Source: Bacteroidota bacterium
Lineage (GTDB): Bacteria > Bacteroidota > Bacteroidia > Chitinophagales > Saprospiraceae
DNA: 64,000 nucleotides
Direction of reading: 5' to 3'
Assembly: GCA_017857395.1 (NCBI GenBank)
Contig: JAFMDF010000002.1
Location: 1-64,000 of the forward strand
Within the stretch, counting starts at the first letter, position 1; each line of letters begins with the position of its first letter. Positions 8,344 to 18,264 of the stretch are shown piece after piece. The position numbers and the translations under genes are program-made. The notes below the pieces were generated by a model. That model did not search any database. It was not told where the DNA came from and worked only from the letters and a program-made list of their open reading frames with translations.

Positions 8344-11223
8344 ATGGCTACTACCACAGAAAAAAAGATTTCAAAAAAAAAGAAAACCACTTTTAAAGGC
8401 GCACCCGAACAACAATTCATTGAGGTCATTAGCTCAAGGGTACATAATTTAAAAAATGTAACGGTTAAAATTCCTCGCAATAAATTAGTTGTAATAACAG
8501 GAATTAGTGGAAGCGGGAAATCGTCCCTTGCCTTTGATACGATTTATGCGGAAGGGCAGCGTCGATATATGGAAACTTTTTCTGCTTATGCTCGCCAGTT
8601 TATTGGGGAAATGGAACGACCTGATGTAGAAAAAATATTAGGTTTAAGTCCTGTAATTTCTATCGAGCAAAAAACGGTTGGTAGAAGCCCTCGTTCGACG
8701 GTAGGAACGATTACAGAAGTCTACGATTTCCTTCGTTTATTATATGCTCGAATTGGAGAAGCCCATTCTTATAAGACAGGGAAGAAGATGGTTAAATATA
8801 CCGAGGAGCAAATTTTAGACCATATTTACCATCATTTTGCAGATAAAAAAGTATCTATTCTAGCGCCCGTCGTGAGAGGTAGAAAGGGGCATTATCGAGA
8901 ATTATTTGACCATACTAGAAAACAAGGATATACCAAAGTAAGAGTAGATGGGGAAATTTTGGAATTAACTCCTCGCATGCAAGTAGACCGTTATAAGGTA
9001 CACGATATTGAAGTGGTTATCGATCGCTTAAAAGTTACAGAAGAACGGAGAGAACGCCTAGTAGAGTCCTTGAAAACAGGAATGAAATTAGGCAATGGGT
9101 TGATTATGTTGATGGAAGGCGAAGCCAATGAAATTTACCCTTATAGTCGACATTTAATGGATGCCGATTCGGGTATTTCTTATGAAGAACCTTCTCCTAA
9201 TACTTTCTCTTTTAACTCTCCTTATGGGTATTGTCTCAATTGTAAAGGCTTAGGAAAAGTAGATAAAGTAGATTTAGAAAAAGTCATGCCTGACAAAACT
9301 AAATCTATTGAAGAACAAGGTATTGTTCCCTTTGGAGAAGTGCGAGATACCATGAACTTTAAGCAATTAAAAGCCATTGCTAAAAAATATAAATTCACTT
9401 TTAAGACGCCTATTAAAGACATTCCAGAAGTCGCCTTAAATACCATTTTGTATGGCGGTGATGATAATGTAAAAGTGGATATTCGATATGGTAAAAAAGA
9501 ATATAGTTATGATTTAGCTTTTGATGGGTTGGTTAAAATGTTGAGCCGTTGGTATGCAGATACCTCTTCGGAAAAGATTAGGCGCTGGGCAGAAGAGTTT
9601 ATGATAGTCGATACTTGTCCAGAATGTGAAGGGCAGCGATTGAAAAAAGAATCGCTTCATTTCAAAATAAAAAACAAAAATATTTCGGATGTTTCTGAAA
9701 TGGATTTAGTGCCTTTGAGTGAATGGTTAGCAGATATTGAAGATGATTTATCGGAAAGACAAGCGGTTATTGCCAAGGATATTTTAAAAGAATTGCGGTT
9801 ACGATTAGGCTTTCTATTGCACGTTGGATTAACTTATTTATCGCTTAATCGACCTGCTAGAACCCTTTCTGGTGGAGAAGCGCAACGAATTCGATTAGCC
9901 ACTCAAATTGGTTCTCAATTGACGGGCATTACTTATATTTTAGATGAGCCAAGTATTGGTTTACACCAAAGAGACAATCAAAAATTAATTGAAGCCTTAC
10001 GGGAATTAGCAGAAATTGGCAATTCTGTCTTAGTAGTTGAGCATGATAAAGATATTATGTTGGCTTCTGATTATTTAATTGATTTAGGGCCAGGCGCAGG
10101 AAAATTTGGGGGAGAGTTAGTAGGAGAAGGGATTCCAAAAGATTTTATTAAAAATAAAACCATTACTGCCGAGTATCTAAATAATGTGCGACGCATAGCT
10201 ATTCCTGAAAAGCGCCGAAAGGGGAGTGGGGAAAAAATAGTATTGAAAGGGGCAACAGGAAATAATTTAAAGAATGTAGATTTAACGATTCCATTAGGTA
10301 CTTTTTGTTGTATTACAGGGGTTTCTGGTAGTGGAAAATCTACGTTAATTAATGAGACGCTTTACCCTATTTTGCGACAACATTTTTATAAAAGCAGAAA
10401 AAGACCACTTCCTTATAAATCTTTTAAAGGATTAGAACATTTAGACAAAGTTATCGAAATTGACCAGTCGCCAATTGGTCGAACCCCTCGGTCAAATCCA
10501 GCTACGTATACAGGGGTTTTTACTGAAATTAGGAAGTTATTTACCAAACACCCAGAATCTTTAATTAGAGGCTATAAAGCAGGGCGTTTTTCTTTCAATG
10601 TGAAAGGTGGACGTTGTGAAACTTGCCAAGGTGCAGGAAAGCGAGTCATTGAAATGAATTTCTTGCCTGATGTGCAAGTAGAATGCGAAACTTGTTTGGG
10701 CAGACGCTATAATCGGGAAACCTTAGAAGTTTTATACAAAGGAAAATCTATTTCTGATGTTTTAGACATGACAGTGGATGAAGCAGTTGTTTTCTTTGAG
10801 AATATTCCTAAGATTTATCGCAAAATGAAGACTTTGCAGGATGTTGGATTGGGCTATATATCTCTAGGACAACAAGCAACTACTTTATCAGGAGGAGAAG
10901 CACAACGAGTAAAATTATCTGAAGAATTATCCAAAAGAGCAACAGGAAAAACACTTTATATCTTAGATGAGCCGACAACGGGTTTGCATTTCCAAGATAT
11001 TGAACATTTATTAACGGTGCTTAATAGATTGGTCGATAAGGGCAATACGATTGTGGTGATTGAGCATAATATGGATGTCGTCAAAGTCGCTGACCATATT
11101 GTGGATATTGGCCCAGAAGGTGGAAATGGTGGTGGAACGATTGTTTGTAAAGGAACACCTGAGCAAGTGGCTAAGCATAAAGGCAGTCATACCGCTCGGT
11201 TTTTGAAAGAAGAATTGTACTAA
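8344..11223 (+). CDS. uvrA: Excinuclease ABC subunit A
   Basis: 959 residues, with a Lys-rich N-terminal extension of about 20 residues. UvrA is the damage-sensing ATPase of nucleotide excision repair and works as a dimer with UvrB. Both ABC modules are complete: Walker A GISGSGKS at 53-60 and GVSGSGKS near 660, two LSGGEAQR signatures, and two LDEP Walker B motifs. Zinc-finger cysteine pairs are present (CLNC, CPEC, CETC and CETC). The gene stands alone; uvrB is 28 kb downstream. A hairpin terminator follows directly. Confidence 0.97.
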   Translation: MATTTEKKISKKKKTTFKGAPEQQFIEVISSRVHNLKNVTVKIPRNKLVVITGISGSGKSSLAFDTIYAEGQRRYMETFSAYARQFIGEMERPDVEKILGLSPVISIEQKTVGRSPRSTVGTITEVYDFLRLLYARIGEAHSYKTGKKMVKYTEEQILDHIYHHFADKKVSILAPVVRGRKGHYRELFDHTRKQGYTKVRVDGEILELTPRMQVDRYKVHDIEVVIDRLKVTEERRERLVESLKTGMKLGNGLIMLMEGEANEIYPYSRHLMDADSGISYEEPSPNTFSFNSPYGYCLNCKGLGKVDKVDLEKVMPDKTKSIEEQGIVPFGEVRDTMNFKQLKAIAKKYKFTFKTPIKDIPEVALNTILYGGDDNVKVDIRYGKKEYSYDLAFDGLVKMLSRWYADTSSEKIRRWAEEFMIVDTCPECEGQRLKKESLHFKIKNKNISDVSEMDLVPLSEWLADIEDDLSERQAVIAKDILKELRLRLGFLLHVGLTYLSLNRPARTLSGGEAQRIRLATQIGSQLTGITYILDEPSIGLHQRDNQKLIEALRELAEIGNSVLVVEHDKDIMLASDYLIDLGPGAGKFGGELVGEGIPKDFIKNKTITAEYLNNVRRIAIPEKRRKGSGEKIVLKGATGNNLKNVDLTIPLGTFCCITGVSGSGKSTLINETLYPILRQHFYKSRKRPLPYKSFKGLEHLDKVIEIDQSPIGRTPRSNPATYTGVFTEIRKLFTKHPESLIRGYKAGRFSFNVKGGRCETCQGAGKRVIEMNFLPDVQVECETCLGRRYNRETLEVLYKGKSISDVLDMTVDEAVVFFENIPKIYRKMKTLQDVGLGYISLGQQATTLSGGEAQRVKLSEELSKRATGKTLYILDEPTTGLHFQDIEHLLTVLNRLVDKGNTIVVIEHNMDVVKVADHIVDIGPEGGNGGGTIVCKGTPEQVAKHKGSHTARFLKEELY

Positions 11224-11238
11224 ATTTAAGTGGCAGAT

Positions 11239-11280
11239 AACTGGTAGCAAAGCCTTCAGGCTTTACTACCAGTTTTTTAT
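11239..11280 (+). terminator. Terminator after uvrA, short copy of the extragenic repeat
   Basis: AACTGGTAGCAAAG and CTTTACTACCAGTT form a near-perfect stem (11239-11274) enclosing CCTTCAGG, followed by six T. It shares the AACTGGTAGCA arm with the repeat at 8129, so an extragenic repeat seems to serve as the terminator. Confidence 0.75.
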
Positions 11281-11306
11281 TTTTAGATAAACATTATTAT
11301 TTATAT

Positions 11307-11314
11307 TAATTTTG
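11307..11314 (+). promoter_or_regulatory. Possible -7 promoter box for the M14 peptidase gene
   Basis: TAATTTTG fits TAnnTTTG and would give a leader of about 65 bases that contains two small hairpins, ACAGACTTTTGTCTGT (11323-11338) and CCAGCTTAAAATCTGG (11355-11370). No clear -33 element. Confidence 0.35.
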
Positions 11315-11384
11315 TGCGTCACACAGACTTTTGTCTGTCATTCCTAACCATTCTCCAGCTTAAAATCTGGACTATATTTTAGAC

Positions 11385-13877
11385 ATGAAATCATTTTTGA
11401 CCCTTGTGCTATCCTTAGTTTTTACAATCTGTGCTTTTAGTCAAATCCAATCTCCTGACGATTTTTTTCAAGAAAAATTAGGCAGTCATTTTTATCCACA
11501 TCACTTGATTGTAGATTATTTTGAGCACGTTGCTGCCAATAGCCCGCAAGTAAAATTTGTGGAATATGGCAGAACCAATCAGAATAGACCACTAGTTTTA
11601 GCCTTCGTTTCTTCTGCAAAAAACATCACTAATTTAGAAGCAATTCGAACCAACAATTTAAAAAGAACAGGGTTAATAGAAGGGAAAGCGGACGAAGACA
11701 ATCAAGCGATTGTTTGGTTGAGTTTTGCGGTACATGGTAATGAAGCTAGTTCGCCGAATGCAGCAGTTAAAACTTTGTATGAATTAACCAATGGAACGAA
11801 TGAAGCTGCAGTTAAATGGTTAGAAAATACAGTTGTGATAATTGACCCAACGGTAAATCCAGATGGTTATTCTAGGTACACCGATTGGAATAGAAATGTT
11901 TCCAATAAAATACTGACCACCAATCCACTTTCCAGAGAACATCAAGAACCTTGGCCAGGAGGTCGAGTGAACCATTATCAATTTGATTTGAATAGAGATT
12001 GGGCATGGGCAACACAAGTAGAAAGTCAGCAAAGAATTCCATATTACCGACAATGGATGCCACATATTCACGTAGATTTCCACGAACAAGGACATAATAG
12101 CCCTTACTATTTCGCACCAGCTGCAGCACCTTATCACGAATACATTACGGGTTTTCAAAGAAGCTTTCAAACAGAAATTGGGAAGAATAATGCCAAATAT
12201 TTTGACCGTGAAGGCTGGATGTATTTCACCAAGGAACGCTTTGATTTATTATATCCAAGTTATGGAGATACTTATCCAACTTTTAATGGGGGAATAGGAA
12301 TGACTTATGAACAAGCAGGACATGGACGGGCAGGAAAAGGAATTGATTTAGCGAATGGGGATACTTTAAGATTAATTGATAGAATCAATCACCATACGAC
12401 TACCGCTTTATCGACTATTGAAATGAGCTCAATAAATGCCAAGAGATTAGCAGAGAACTTTAGCAATTATTTTCAAAACACCGCTAAAAAACCAACAGGA
12501 AAATATACCACCTTTGTTATTACAGGTGATAACTCACTGGATAAAATTAAGCGCATTACTAAATTATTAGATTTACATCAAATCCAATATGGTAGAAGTA
12601 CAAAGGGACAAAAGGTAAAAGCGCACGATTATGTAACTGGAAAAGAAACAGAAATTCGATTAAGTAGCAATGATTTAGTGATTAGTGCCCATCAGCCAAT
12701 GTCTGTTTTAACACAGGTTTTGTTTGATCCAGAAACATTTGTAGAAGATTCTATTACTTATGACATTACTGCTTGGTCTTTGCCTTATGCACATGGCTTG
12801 AAAGCCTATGCAAGTACTCAAAAAATCCAACCAGATGCTTCTTACGATTTTGCGACACCAATGCCGCAAATGATAGATGACAATCCATACAGTTATATTT
12901 TTAAATGGGAATCTTTGGACGATGCGGCTTTCTTGGGCGCCATGATGAAAAAAGGAGTCAGAGTACGTTGCGCAAGTAATCCATTTACTATCAATAATCA
13001 GAAATACCCTTCAGGAACTTTGATTGTTAATCGAGCAGATAATAAACATGTTTCAGGTGGATTCAACCAAGCGGTTCAAGCAACAGCTTACGAATTTCAG
13101 CGAAAATTAACGACTACGCCAAGTGGATTTTCTCAAAGCGGGGCAGATTTTGGTTCTGCCCAAATGAATTTATTGGATGCCCCAAAAGTGTTGCTTGTAT
13201 ATGGTGATAAAGTTAGTACCAACTCTTATGGACAAGTATGGCATTATTTTGAAAACACCATTAAATATCCTTTTGTAGCAATCAAAAGCGACCAATTAAA
13301 TAGTACCAACTTAGCAGATTTCAATACGGTTATTTTAACTGATGGACGTTATTCTGGCATTCCTGATAAATTAGGAGATTGGGTAAAAGGCGGCGGTAAA
13401 ATAATCGCTATGGGTAGTGCTATCCGAAGTATAGCAGGCAAAACAGGCTTTAAAATCAAAAGTAAAGACGCAGATAAGAAAAAAGCAGATACTCTGGCAG
13501 CCAAAGTAAAAAAATATGCTGACCAAGAAAGAAATTTTATCAAAAGCTTTATTCCTGGCGCTATTTTTAAAACCAAAGTGGATAATACACATCCATTAGC
13601 TTATGGTTTACCCGATTATTATTTTACACTAAAAACAACAAATCGTAACTACGAAGTCAGTGAAGATTTGTGGAATGTTGGGTATATCGATAAACAACCA
13701 ATGTCTATGGGTTTTGTGGGGTCGAAAGCGATGAAGCAAGTAGAAGAATCAGTTGTTTTGGCTGCGCAATCTATGGGACGAGGGAATGTGGTTTATCTAG
13801 TGGATAATCCTTTGTATCGGGCTTTTTGGGAACAAGGGGCTTTTGTGATGGGAAATGCTATTTTTTTGGTGGATTAG
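11385..13877 (+). CDS. Secreted M14-family zinc carboxypeptidase
   Basis: 830 residues with a Sec signal peptide ending near CAFSQ (about residue 20). The M14 zinc site is visible: HGNEAS near 116-121 supplies His and Glu, HVDFHEQG near 228-235 supplies the third ligand, and MTYEQAGHG near 308 carries the catalytic Glu. The C-terminal half (about 370-830) resembles a glutamine-amidotransferase-like fold seen in large Bacteroidota M14 proteins, with FKTKVDNTHPLAYG and a late VYLVDNP strand. It probably degrades peptides in the periplasm or outside the cell. No known partner is adjacent. Confidence 0.85.
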   Translation: MKSFLTLVLSLVFTICAFSQIQSPDDFFQEKLGSHFYPHHLIVDYFEHVAANSPQVKFVEYGRTNQNRPLVLAFVSSAKNITNLEAIRTNNLKRTGLIEGKADEDNQAIVWLSFAVHGNEASSPNAAVKTLYELTNGTNEAAVKWLENTVVIIDPTVNPDGYSRYTDWNRNVSNKILTTNPLSREHQEPWPGGRVNHYQFDLNRDWAWATQVESQQRIPYYRQWMPHIHVDFHEQGHNSPYYFAPAAAPYHEYITGFQRSFQTEIGKNNAKYFDREGWMYFTKERFDLLYPSYGDTYPTFNGGIGMTYEQAGHGRAGKGIDLANGDTLRLIDRINHHTTTALSTIEMSSINAKRLAENFSNYFQNTAKKPTGKYTTFVITGDNSLDKIKRITKLLDLHQIQYGRSTKGQKVKAHDYVTGKETEIRLSSNDLVISAHQPMSVLTQVLFDPETFVEDSITYDITAWSLPYAHGLKAYASTQKIQPDASYDFATPMPQMIDDNPYSYIFKWESLDDAAFLGAMMKKGVRVRCASNPFTINNQKYPSGTLIVNRADNKHVSGGFNQAVQATAYEFQRKLTTTPSGFSQSGADFGSAQMNLLDAPKVLLVYGDKVSTNSYGQVWHYFENTIKYPFVAIKSDQLNSTNLADFNTVILTDGRYSGIPDKLGDWVKGGGKIIAMGSAIRSIAGKTGFKIKSKDADKKKADTLAAKVKKYADQERNFIKSFIPGAIFKTKVDNTHPLAYGLPDYYFTLKTTNRNYEVSEDLWNVGYIDKQPMSMGFVGSKAMKQVEESVVLAAQSMGRGNVVYLVDNPLYRAFWEQGAFVMGNAIFLVD

Positions 13878-13991
13878 CAAAATAAAAACAAAGGAAAAGA
13901 AACGCTCTAAAGTTAATAGTGTGTGTTGGTACTTATTCTCTTTAACCTTAACTTTGGGAACAAATCCAGAAAATTTAAAGCATTTATTACC

Positions 13992-14393
13992 ATGAAAAAA
14001 ATTGCGATTACTTTAGTAGCTTTATTTACAATTAGTTGTTTAGCTATTAGTCAAAGTATTATTGTCAGCGAAACGCCTGCTATTACCCAATTGGTAGAAA
14101 AGCATATCGAGTTGAATCGAGCTAAGTTAACGATAGATGGTTGGCGGATTCAATTATTTGCAACGACAGATAGAAGTAAATTAGAAGGCGCAAGAGGCAC
14201 TTTTATTAATCGCTACCCAAATATTCCCGTAGATTGGGTGCATGCAAGTCCTTGGTATAGACTAAGAGCAGGTGCATTTGCGACTAAATTAGAAGCGACA
14301 AGAATGCTTAATAGTTTGAAAATATATTATCCTGATGCTTATCTGGCAAAAGATAAAATTAAGACAGCGGAATTATTAAATTCTAGGATTTAA
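13992..14393 (+). CDS. Small secreted SPOR-like domain protein
   Basis: 133 residues from the ATG at 13992, chosen because it begins a good signal peptide (MKKIAITLVALFTISCLAISQ); the frame stays open upstream to 13923 without a sensible N-terminus. After the signal, the pattern DGWRIQLFATTDR ... YRLRAGAFATKLEATRML ... YYPDAYL is that of a SPOR domain, which binds denuded glycan strands of peptidoglycan. It lies 67 bases before rodA, which supports a role at the cell wall. The match is by pattern only. Confidence 0.7.
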   Translation: MKKIAITLVALFTISCLAISQSIIVSETPAITQLVEKHIELNRAKLTIDGWRIQLFATTDRSKLEGARGTFINRYPNIPVDWVHASPWYRLRAGAFATKLEATRMLNSLKIYYPDAYLAKDKIKTAELLNSRI

Positions 14394-14460
14394 GAACTTA
14401 TCAATGTGCTGTTGCGGGTTATCAATTTCTTGTTAACTCGCAATTTGCAACTCGTAAAAT

Positions 14461-15867
14461 ATGAAATTTACACCAACTGGTATTAATCGTGGCTTAGATT
14501 GGACGACCTTTTCGCTATACTTATGTTTAGTATTGGTAGGCTGGCTAATGATTTTTACGGTCGGTTATGAGGAAGGGTATCACGGTATAAATGATTTCTT
14601 AAGTAGGCCGGTAGGTAAGCAGACGATTTGGATAGGACTTTCATTTTTAGGTATGTTTTTACTGTATTTTATCGACTGGAAATTTTTTCAAACCTTTTCT
14701 TATTTGTTTTATATCATAGGACTTGTCCTCTTGATTTTAGTTCTTTTCTTTGGTAAAAAGATAAATGGCGCTAATTCTTGGTTTTTTTTAGGCGGTATAT
14801 CTTTCCAACCTTCAGAGTTGGCTAAATTAGGTACTTGTTTAGCCTTGAGTAGTTATTTAAGTTCTTTTAGCACTTCCATGGAAGTTTTTAAACACCAAGT
14901 AATTGCAGTTGGATTATTTGTTGTACCCATGTTTTTAATATTATTACAACCTGATGCTGGCTCTGCTTTAGTTTTTACTTCCTTCATGATTGTATTATAT
15001 CGTGCAGGATTAAGTGCTAATATCTATATCATTGGTGCATTTGTGGGTACTGTTTTCATTTTGGCGCTAATGTTTCCTCCCTTAAACATTATATTAGGCT
15101 TAACCTTAGTGATGATACTTGCGCTGTCATTAGGTTTTAAAAAGAAGAGAGACCCTATTTTAATAACTTTAGTAGTAGCTGCAGGAACAATTTATTTAAC
15201 AATAATAGAATTGATACAATATGCATTACCGCTTGCATTGATTGTTTTTGCTGCTTATAGTTGGTTGGAATGGCAAAATAGAAAAGAGCGACTTGTAATG
15301 GTTTTATTAGGAGGGCTAATGATAGGGAGTGTACTTGTTTTTACCGCTAGTTATGCTTTTAATAACATTCTGGAAAAACATCAACAAGAACGAATTAATG
15401 TGTGGTTGAATCCAGGGAAAAGTGACCCTAGAGGCGCATTATATAATGTAAATCAATCAAAAATGGCGATTGGTTCTGGAGGGGCACAAGGAAAAGGTTT
15501 TTTGAAAGGTGTCATGACTAAATTAGAATATGTACCAGAGCAATTTACAGATTTTATTTTTTGCACCATAGGAGAAGAACAAGGTTTTGCAGGTAGTTTT
15601 TCTATTATGGTTTTATTTTTTTTACTACTCTATAGATTAGTCATGATTGCTGAACGGCAACGCTCGAACTTTTCTCGCTTTTATTGTTACGGAATCGCAG
15701 GCATTTTATTTATCCACTTTTTTATTAACATTGGGATGACGATGGGATTAATGCCCATTATTGGGATTCCATTACCCTTTATTAGTAAGGGTGGGTCTTC
15801 TTTATTAATTTTTTCCTTGATGATTGGTTTGGTGCTAAAATTAGATAGTAATCGGTTTAGGATATAA
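14461..15867 (+). CDS. rodA: Rod-shape SEDS glycosyltransferase RodA
   Basis: 468 residues and about ten membrane helices. It belongs to the FtsW/RodA/SpoVE family, which polymerises lipid II into glycan strands with a partner penicillin-binding protein. Family signals are FQPSELAKLG, LLQPDAGSA, the long loop with GSGGAQGKGFLKG, DFIFCTIGEEQGFAG and the C-terminal GIPLPFISKGGSSL. The call of RodA over FtsW rests on the closing motif and lack of a division cluster, not on certainty. A middle extra segment (about 215-285) makes it longer than E. coli RodA. The upstream neighbour is the SPOR-like gene. Confidence 0.88.
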   Translation: MKFTPTGINRGLDWTTFSLYLCLVLVGWLMIFTVGYEEGYHGINDFLSRPVGKQTIWIGLSFLGMFLLYFIDWKFFQTFSYLFYIIGLVLLILVLFFGKKINGANSWFFLGGISFQPSELAKLGTCLALSSYLSSFSTSMEVFKHQVIAVGLFVVPMFLILLQPDAGSALVFTSFMIVLYRAGLSANIYIIGAFVGTVFILALMFPPLNIILGLTLVMILALSLGFKKKRDPILITLVVAAGTIYLTIIELIQYALPLALIVFAAYSWLEWQNRKERLVMVLLGGLMIGSVLVFTASYAFNNILEKHQQERINVWLNPGKSDPRGALYNVNQSKMAIGSGGAQGKGFLKGVMTKLEYVPEQFTDFIFCTIGEEQGFAGSFSIMVLFFLLLYRLVMIAERQRSNFSRFYCYGIAGILFIHFFINIGMTMGLMPIIGIPLPFISKGGSSLLIFSLMIGLVLKLDSNRFRI

Positions 15868-15950
15868 ATAATTATTTAGAATAGAGCGCAGAGATTACAG
15901 AAAAGAGACATCAAACGAAATAATAATCATTCTCTCCATAAATATTTCCC

Positions 15951-15958
15951 TATTTTTG
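15951..15958 (+). promoter_or_regulatory. Possible tgt -7 box just before the start codon
   Basis: TATTTTTG matches TAnnTTTG and lies only four bases before the tgt ATG at 15963. If used, transcription would start at or next to the A of the ATG, giving a leaderless mRNA. Confidence 0.35.
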
Positions 15959-15962
15959 CTAG

Positions 15963-17093
15963 ATGAAGTTTACGATATCACATACGACTAAAGATTCTGC
16001 TGCTCGTGCAGGAGTTATTGAGACCGACCATGGTAATATTCAAACACCTATATTTATGCCTGTTGGTACGGCAGGTACGGTAAAAGGTATCCATCAACAT
16101 GAATTACATAATGAGATTAAAGCACAAATAATTTTAGGTAATACTTATCATTTATACCTTCGACCAGGGATTGACATTATACAAAAAGGAGGAGGTATCC
16201 ATAAATTTAATGGCTGGAATAAACCTATTCTAACAGATAGTGGAGGCTATCAAGTTTATTCCTTAAGTGGTCGCCGAAAAATAAAAGAAGAAGGGGTCAC
16301 TTTTGCTTCTCATATTGATGGCTCTAAACATTTTTTTAGCCCTGAAAGAGCCATCGATATACAGCGAACAATTGGCGCAGATATTATTATGGCTTTTGAT
16401 GAATGTACGCCTTATCCCTGTGATTATCACTATGCTAAAAGGTCGATGAAGATGACTCATCGTTGGTTAAAAAGATGTATTAAGCATTTTGATAGTACAG
16501 AACCTCATTATGGATATAACCAGACATTCTTTCCAATAGTACAAGGAAGTACTTATCGTGATTTGCGAAAAATATCAGCAGAAGTAATTGCGGAAGCAGA
16601 CCAACCCGCTAATGCCATTGGTGGATTGTCTGTAGGAGAACCAGCAGAAGAAATGTATGAAATGACGGAATTGGTTTGTGGTATTTTACCTAAAGATAAA
16701 CCTCGGTATTTAATGGGTGTTGGAACGCCTGCTAATCTTTTAGAGTGTATTGATTTAGGAGTAGATATGTTTGATTGTGTCTTACCTTCTCGAAATGCGA
16801 GACATGGTTTATTGTACACGAAAGAAGGATTTATGAATTTTAAAAATGCAAAATGGAAAGACGACTTTTCTCTAATAGATGAAAATAGCACCTGTTCTAC
16901 TAGCCGTTTTTACACAAAAGCATATTTAAGACATCTCATTACGACTAAAGAATTACTAGGCGCTCAAATTGCGACTTTACATAACCTAACCTTTTATTTA
17001 TGGCTAACAGGAGAAGCAAGGAGACAGATTGAACAAGGGACATTTAAAACATGGAAGACAGAAATGGTTGAGAAAGTACAAAGGAGGTTATAA
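15963..17093 (+). CDS. tgt: tRNA-guanine (queuine) transglycosylase
   Basis: 376 residues, standard length. It exchanges guanine-34 for preQ1 in tRNAs with GUN anticodons. The TIM-barrel core is well kept: LTDSGGYQVYSLSG, DECTPYP, GGLSVGEP, MGVGTPANLLE and MFDCVLPSRNARHG with its nucleophilic Asp. The C-terminal zinc site CxCxxC..H is mostly lost: the aligned residues are Ser309, Cys311, Ser314 and His340. From memory, related Bacteroidota proteins also lack this site, so the enzyme may fold without zinc. It lies 95 bases after rodA and 41 before a nucleotidyltransferase gene. Confidence 0.93.
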   Translation: MKFTISHTTKDSAARAGVIETDHGNIQTPIFMPVGTAGTVKGIHQHELHNEIKAQIILGNTYHLYLRPGIDIIQKGGGIHKFNGWNKPILTDSGGYQVYSLSGRRKIKEEGVTFASHIDGSKHFFSPERAIDIQRTIGADIIMAFDECTPYPCDYHYAKRSMKMTHRWLKRCIKHFDSTEPHYGYNQTFFPIVQGSTYRDLRKISAEVIAEADQPANAIGGLSVGEPAEEMYEMTELVCGILPKDKPRYLMGVGTPANLLECIDLGVDMFDCVLPSRNARHGLLYTKEGFMNFKNAKWKDDFSLIDENSTCSTSRFYTKAYLRHLITTKELLGAQIATLHNLTFYLWLTGEARRQIEQGTFKTWKTEMVEKVQRRL

Positions 17094-17134
17094 GAATAGC
17101 CAACCGTAATTAATCCACTGCTAAAGAAAAAATA

Positions 17135-18130
17135 ATGAAAGCCATTATCCCAGTAGCTGGCGCAGGAACGCGCTTAAGACCATTAACTTATACACAACCT
17201 AAACCGCTTATTCCTATTGCTGGTAAGCCCATTATTTCTTTCATTATCGACCAATTGGTATCGGTTGGGATAACAGAATTTGTTTTTATCATTGGTTATT
17301 TAGGGGAAAAAATAAAATTATATGTAGAAGAACAATATCCTGATTTAGAAAAGGAATTTGTTTTTCAAAAAGAAAGATATGGTTCAGGACATGCTATTTG
17401 GAGTGCACGAAAGGTATTGAAAGGAGTAGATGAAGCAATTATTGTTTTTGGAGATTCTATTCTAGATATCGACTTTAAAGCATTTATGGCGACCAAGCAT
17501 TCTTGTTTAGCTATCCGAAAAGTAGTAGACCCTAGAGATTTTGGGGTAGTTGAATTTGATGATAAAGATAAGGTCGTTCGATTGGTTGAAAAACCTAGAA
17601 TTCCTAAATCTAACATGGCTATGGTTGGTTTGTATAAAGTTAAAGAATTGCCTTTATTATTAAAATCCCTAAGTCATAATATTAAGAATAATATCAGAAC
17701 GGGAGAAGAATTTCCATTAACAGATGGTTTAATGAGAATGATAGAAAAAGGAGTGCCTTTTAGTACGATAGGTGTAAATAGTTGGTATGATTGTGGAAAA
17801 ATTTCTATTCTGCTGGAAACGAATGCTACACTTTTAGACAAAAAAGGATATGCTTCTGCAAATTTACCGCCTTATGATAATACCATTATCATCAATCCTG
17901 TCAGTATAGGAAAAGATTGTGAACTTAGAAATTCTATTATTGGTCCTCACGTAACAATAGGAGAAAATACTAAAATAAGTTATTCCATTGTAAAAAATTC
18001 TATCATAGGAAACTATGCCGCCATTAAAGAAGTGATTTTACAGAATTCTGTAGTCGGTAATGATGCAGGGATTACGGGGTTGCGACAAAGCCTAAACATT
18101 GGAGATAATACGGAAATTGATTTTAGCTAA
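17135..18130 (+). CDS. Sugar-1-phosphate nucleotidyltransferase
   Basis: 331 residues. The N-terminal NTP-transferase domain begins with GAGTRLRPLTYTQPKP, the nucleotide-binding signature, and VFGDSILD carries the metal Asp. Residues about 250-331 are hexapeptide-type repeats of a left-handed beta helix (for example NSIIGPHVTIGENTKISYSIV). This arrangement is that of glucose-1-P thymidylyltransferase or mannose-1-P guanylyltransferase relatives; which sugar and nucleotide are used is not visible. It makes an activated sugar for glycan synthesis in the cytosol. It is 41 bases downstream of tgt and probably co-transcribed. Confidence 0.85.
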   Translation: MKAIIPVAGAGTRLRPLTYTQPKPLIPIAGKPIISFIIDQLVSVGITEFVFIIGYLGEKIKLYVEEQYPDLEKEFVFQKERYGSGHAIWSARKVLKGVDEAIIVFGDSILDIDFKAFMATKHSCLAIRKVVDPRDFGVVEFDDKDKVVRLVEKPRIPKSNMAMVGLYKVKELPLLLKSLSHNIKNNIRTGEEFPLTDGLMRMIEKGVPFSTIGVNSWYDCGKISILLETNATLLDKKGYASANLPPYDNTIIINPVSIGKDCELRNSIIGPHVTIGENTKISYSIVKNSIIGNYAAIKEVILQNSVVGNDAGITGLRQSLNIGDNTEIDFS

Positions 18131-18264
18131 AAGTTAAAATATTAAAAAAAAAGTGTCTATTGACGCACAGAATCGTCTTAATAACGTTGTGTAGGTATAA
18201 AGAGCAGATATATTTTACTTTTTATAAAAACAACAAGGTTATTTTTCAAACAAAAATTAAAAAG

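Noticed and set aside
11820-12170. 116-codon minus-strand frame
   Set aside because: Lies wholly within the conserved zinc-site part of the M14 peptidase and has no domain.
16553-16891. 112-codon minus-strand frame
   Set aside because: Lies inside tgt, whose reading frame is strongly conserved.
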